A stretch of 64,000 nt of DNA. Source: Actinomycetota bacterium. Its GTDB lineage: Bacteria; Actinomycetota; Actinomycetes; Actinomycetales; Microbacteriaceae. A model generated the notes under the pieces. It ran no database searches. It worked only from the letters and a program-made list of their open reading frames with translations, and was not told the DNA's origin. The stretch spans positions 1 through 64,000 of the forward strand of contig CANFSP010000001.1 in NCBI GenBank assembly GCA_947449765.1. The letters are read 5' to 3'. The translations under genes were made by a program, and so were the position numbers. Positions 62,847 to 64,000 of this stretch are shown here, one piece after another (within the stretch, counting starts at the first letter, position 1; the number at the start of each line of letters is the position of its first letter).

Positions 62847-64000
62847 TGAGTACAGCAACCCGCGGAACCATGTCAGTCGACTGGGAACAGCGCGTCGACT
62901 TCGAACGTCTGCGCGAAGAGCGCCTGGCAAAGCTGAGGGCTCAGCTGGAGAAATCCGATTTGGGCGCTCTCCTCGCTTTTGACTTTGGCAACATCCGCTA
63001 CATGACGGGCACCCACATCGGAACGTGGGCGATGGATAAGCTCATCCGCTTTGCTCTCATCACCCGCAACAGCGACCCCATCATCTGGGACTTCGGTTCG
63101 GCTGCCAAACACCACACACTCTTCAACCCCTGGCTGGGTAAGACCCATATGCATCAGGATGCTGATCCGCACGCACCTCACCACGACGCCGTTAAGCCAC
63201 GTGCTGAGCACGGTTCGCGCGCGGGTATTTCCACCCTGCGTGGGGCTTTCCCGCCTGCCGCGGGAATCGCTGAGGGTGTTGCCGCAAAGATCAAGCGCGA
63301 GCTCGAAAAGTTTGGCGTGGCGAACGAACCGCTCGGTGTGGACGTACTCGAATTACCCATCCTGTTCGCGCTCCAGGCGGAAGGCATCGCCGTTGTTGAC
63401 GGTCAGCAGACATTCTTGGAGGCGCGACGCATCAAGACCGGCGATGAAATCACGCTGTTGACAACGGCAGCTTCGATGGTTGACGCGGCCTACGAGAATC
63501 TCTACGAGTTTCTTCGCCCCGGTGTGCGCGAGAACGAGACGGTCGGTTTGGTCGCTAAGACGCTGTACGACCTTGGCTCGGAATATGTCGAAGGGGTCAA
63601 CGCGATTTCCGGTGAACGTTGTTCGCCACACCCGCACGTGTTTTCTGATCGCCTTATTCGACCAGGTGACCCCGCATTCTTTGACATCCTGCACAGTTTC
63701 AATGGCTACCGCACGTGTTACTACCGCACATTCGCCGTTGGCTCTGCGAGCCCGGCTCAGGTAGACGCCTACAAGAAAGCTCGCGAGTACATGGACCTGG
63801 CTATCGCCTTGGTCAAGCCGGGAGCAACGACCGCAGACATTTGTGAGGTGTGGCCCACGGCGCAGGAGTTTGGATTCCCCGATGAGGAAGCCGCCTTCGC
63901 GTTGCAGTACGGCCACGGGGTGGGGCTCTCAATTTGGGAGAAGCCCATCTTCTCGCGTCTCACCTCGTTCGATCACCCTGAGGTGCTCGAGGAGGGCATG
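62846..64000 (+). CDS. M24 (creatinase/aminopeptidase P fold) protein, 3' partial
   Basis: The frame is open to the right edge (385 codons seen). The N-terminal creatinase-like domain includes 'LGALLAFDFGNIRYMTGTHIGTW' and the C-terminal pita-bread domain starts after about residue 200. The first metal aspartate is present (Asp280 in 'FFDILHSF') and the histidine region 'QYGHGVGLSIWEKP' is intact. The second aspartate of 'GYxSDxTRTF' is replaced by Cys291 in 'GYRTCYYRTF'. This argues against an ordinary metallo-aminopeptidase. Creatinase and the DMSP lyase DddP show that the fold is used for other hydrolase or lyase chemistry. Confidence 0.82.
   Translation, partial: MSTATRGTMSVDWEQRVDFERLREERLAKLRAQLEKSDLGALLAFDFGNIRYMTGTHIGTWAMDKLIRFALITRNSDPIIWDFGSAAKHHTLFNPWLGKTHMHQDADPHAPHHDAVKPRAEHGSRAGISTLRGAFPPAAGIAEGVAAKIKRELEKFGVANEPLGVDVLELPILFALQAEGIAVVDGQQTFLEARRIKTGDEITLLTTAASMVDAAYENLYEFLRPGVRENETVGLVAKTLYDLGSEYVEGVNAISGERCSPHPHVFSDRLIRPGDPAFFDILHSFNGYRTCYYRTFAVGSASPAQVDAYKKAREYMDLAIALVKPGATTADICEVWPTAQEFGFPDEEAAFALQYGHGVGLSIWEKPIFSRLTSFDHPEVLEEGM

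Overview
The window reads as chromosome of a Gram-positive actinobacterium, most likely a member or relative of Microbacteriaceae with moderate rather than very high GC. Reasons: many GTG starts, several leaderless genes with a TAnnnT -10 box exactly six bases before the start codon, a monomeric NADP isocitrate dehydrogenase, a MaoC-MaoC-murB cluster, a tRNA-Thr/tRNA-Met pair and lipoprotein-type binding proteins. The family assignment is inference; I could not place a genus. No phage, insertion sequence or CRISPR array was seen. Layout: 1-4.1 kb is the 3' part of a large surface protein built of InlB-type (Listeria-Bacteroides) repeats, with a three-helix membrane C-terminus. 4.2-14 kb is housekeeping: a YCII protein divergent from icd across a 26-bp palindrome, an AEC transporter, a CocE-type hydrolase, an inositol-monophosphatase-family enzyme, a membrane-anchored M23 peptidase and a GH13 glucosidase. 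14.0-14.3 kb holds tRNA-Thr(GGT) and an odd tRNA-Met(CAT) whose 3' end is duplicated around a hairpin-rich insert. 14.4-26 kb carries a tocopherol-cyclase-like protein, LtrA, PAP2, a coupled CocE-Lrp-ThDP-enzyme operon divergent from a TetR gene, an alcohol dehydrogenase-rhodanese fusion, and a LacI/aldo-keto reductase pair. 26-48 kb is a catabolic island. On the minus strand are an acyl-CoA dehydrogenase and a 3-hydroxybutyrate-dehydrogenase-like SDR. Divergently on the plus strand are a class III CoA transferase, hydantoinase/oxoprolinase A and B, an HMG-CoA-lyase-type enzyme, LeuC/LeuD-type dehydratase, a HisD-type dehydrogenase, an SDR, a 3-hydroxyacyl-CoA dehydrogenase, a GntR regulator, a cysteine amidohydrolase of the N-carbamoylsarcosine/maleamate amidase group, a ribose-type ABC transporter, a zinc alcohol dehydrogenase and two tandem isocitrate-lyase/PEP-mutase-family lyases. 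Together these suggest uptake of a small N-containing ring compound, ATP-driven ring opening, deamidation, hydration of an unsaturated diacid, and lyase cleavage to central metabolites. I do not recognise the pathway as a described one. 48-51.9 kb is a tightly overlapped minus-strand operon (PLP decarboxylase, DUF3237, N-carbamoylputrescine amidase, agmatine deiminase) for polyamine-type chemistry. 51.9-52.2 kb holds a run of DNA dyads followed by a free-standing 28-codon peptide gene ending in CDSCQ with its own terminator. 52.2-54.2 kb is the MaoC pair and murB. 54.3-64 kb is a second catabolic locus: an FAD monooxygenase divergent from a TetR regulator, then a branched-chain-amino-acid-type ABC transporter with fused ATPases, an enoyl-CoA-hydratase-like protein, a cysteine-free carboxymuconolactone-decarboxylase-like protein and a partial M24 protein lacking one metal ligand. 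Two nearly identical promoter-operator modules tie the monooxygenase and transporter to one regulator.
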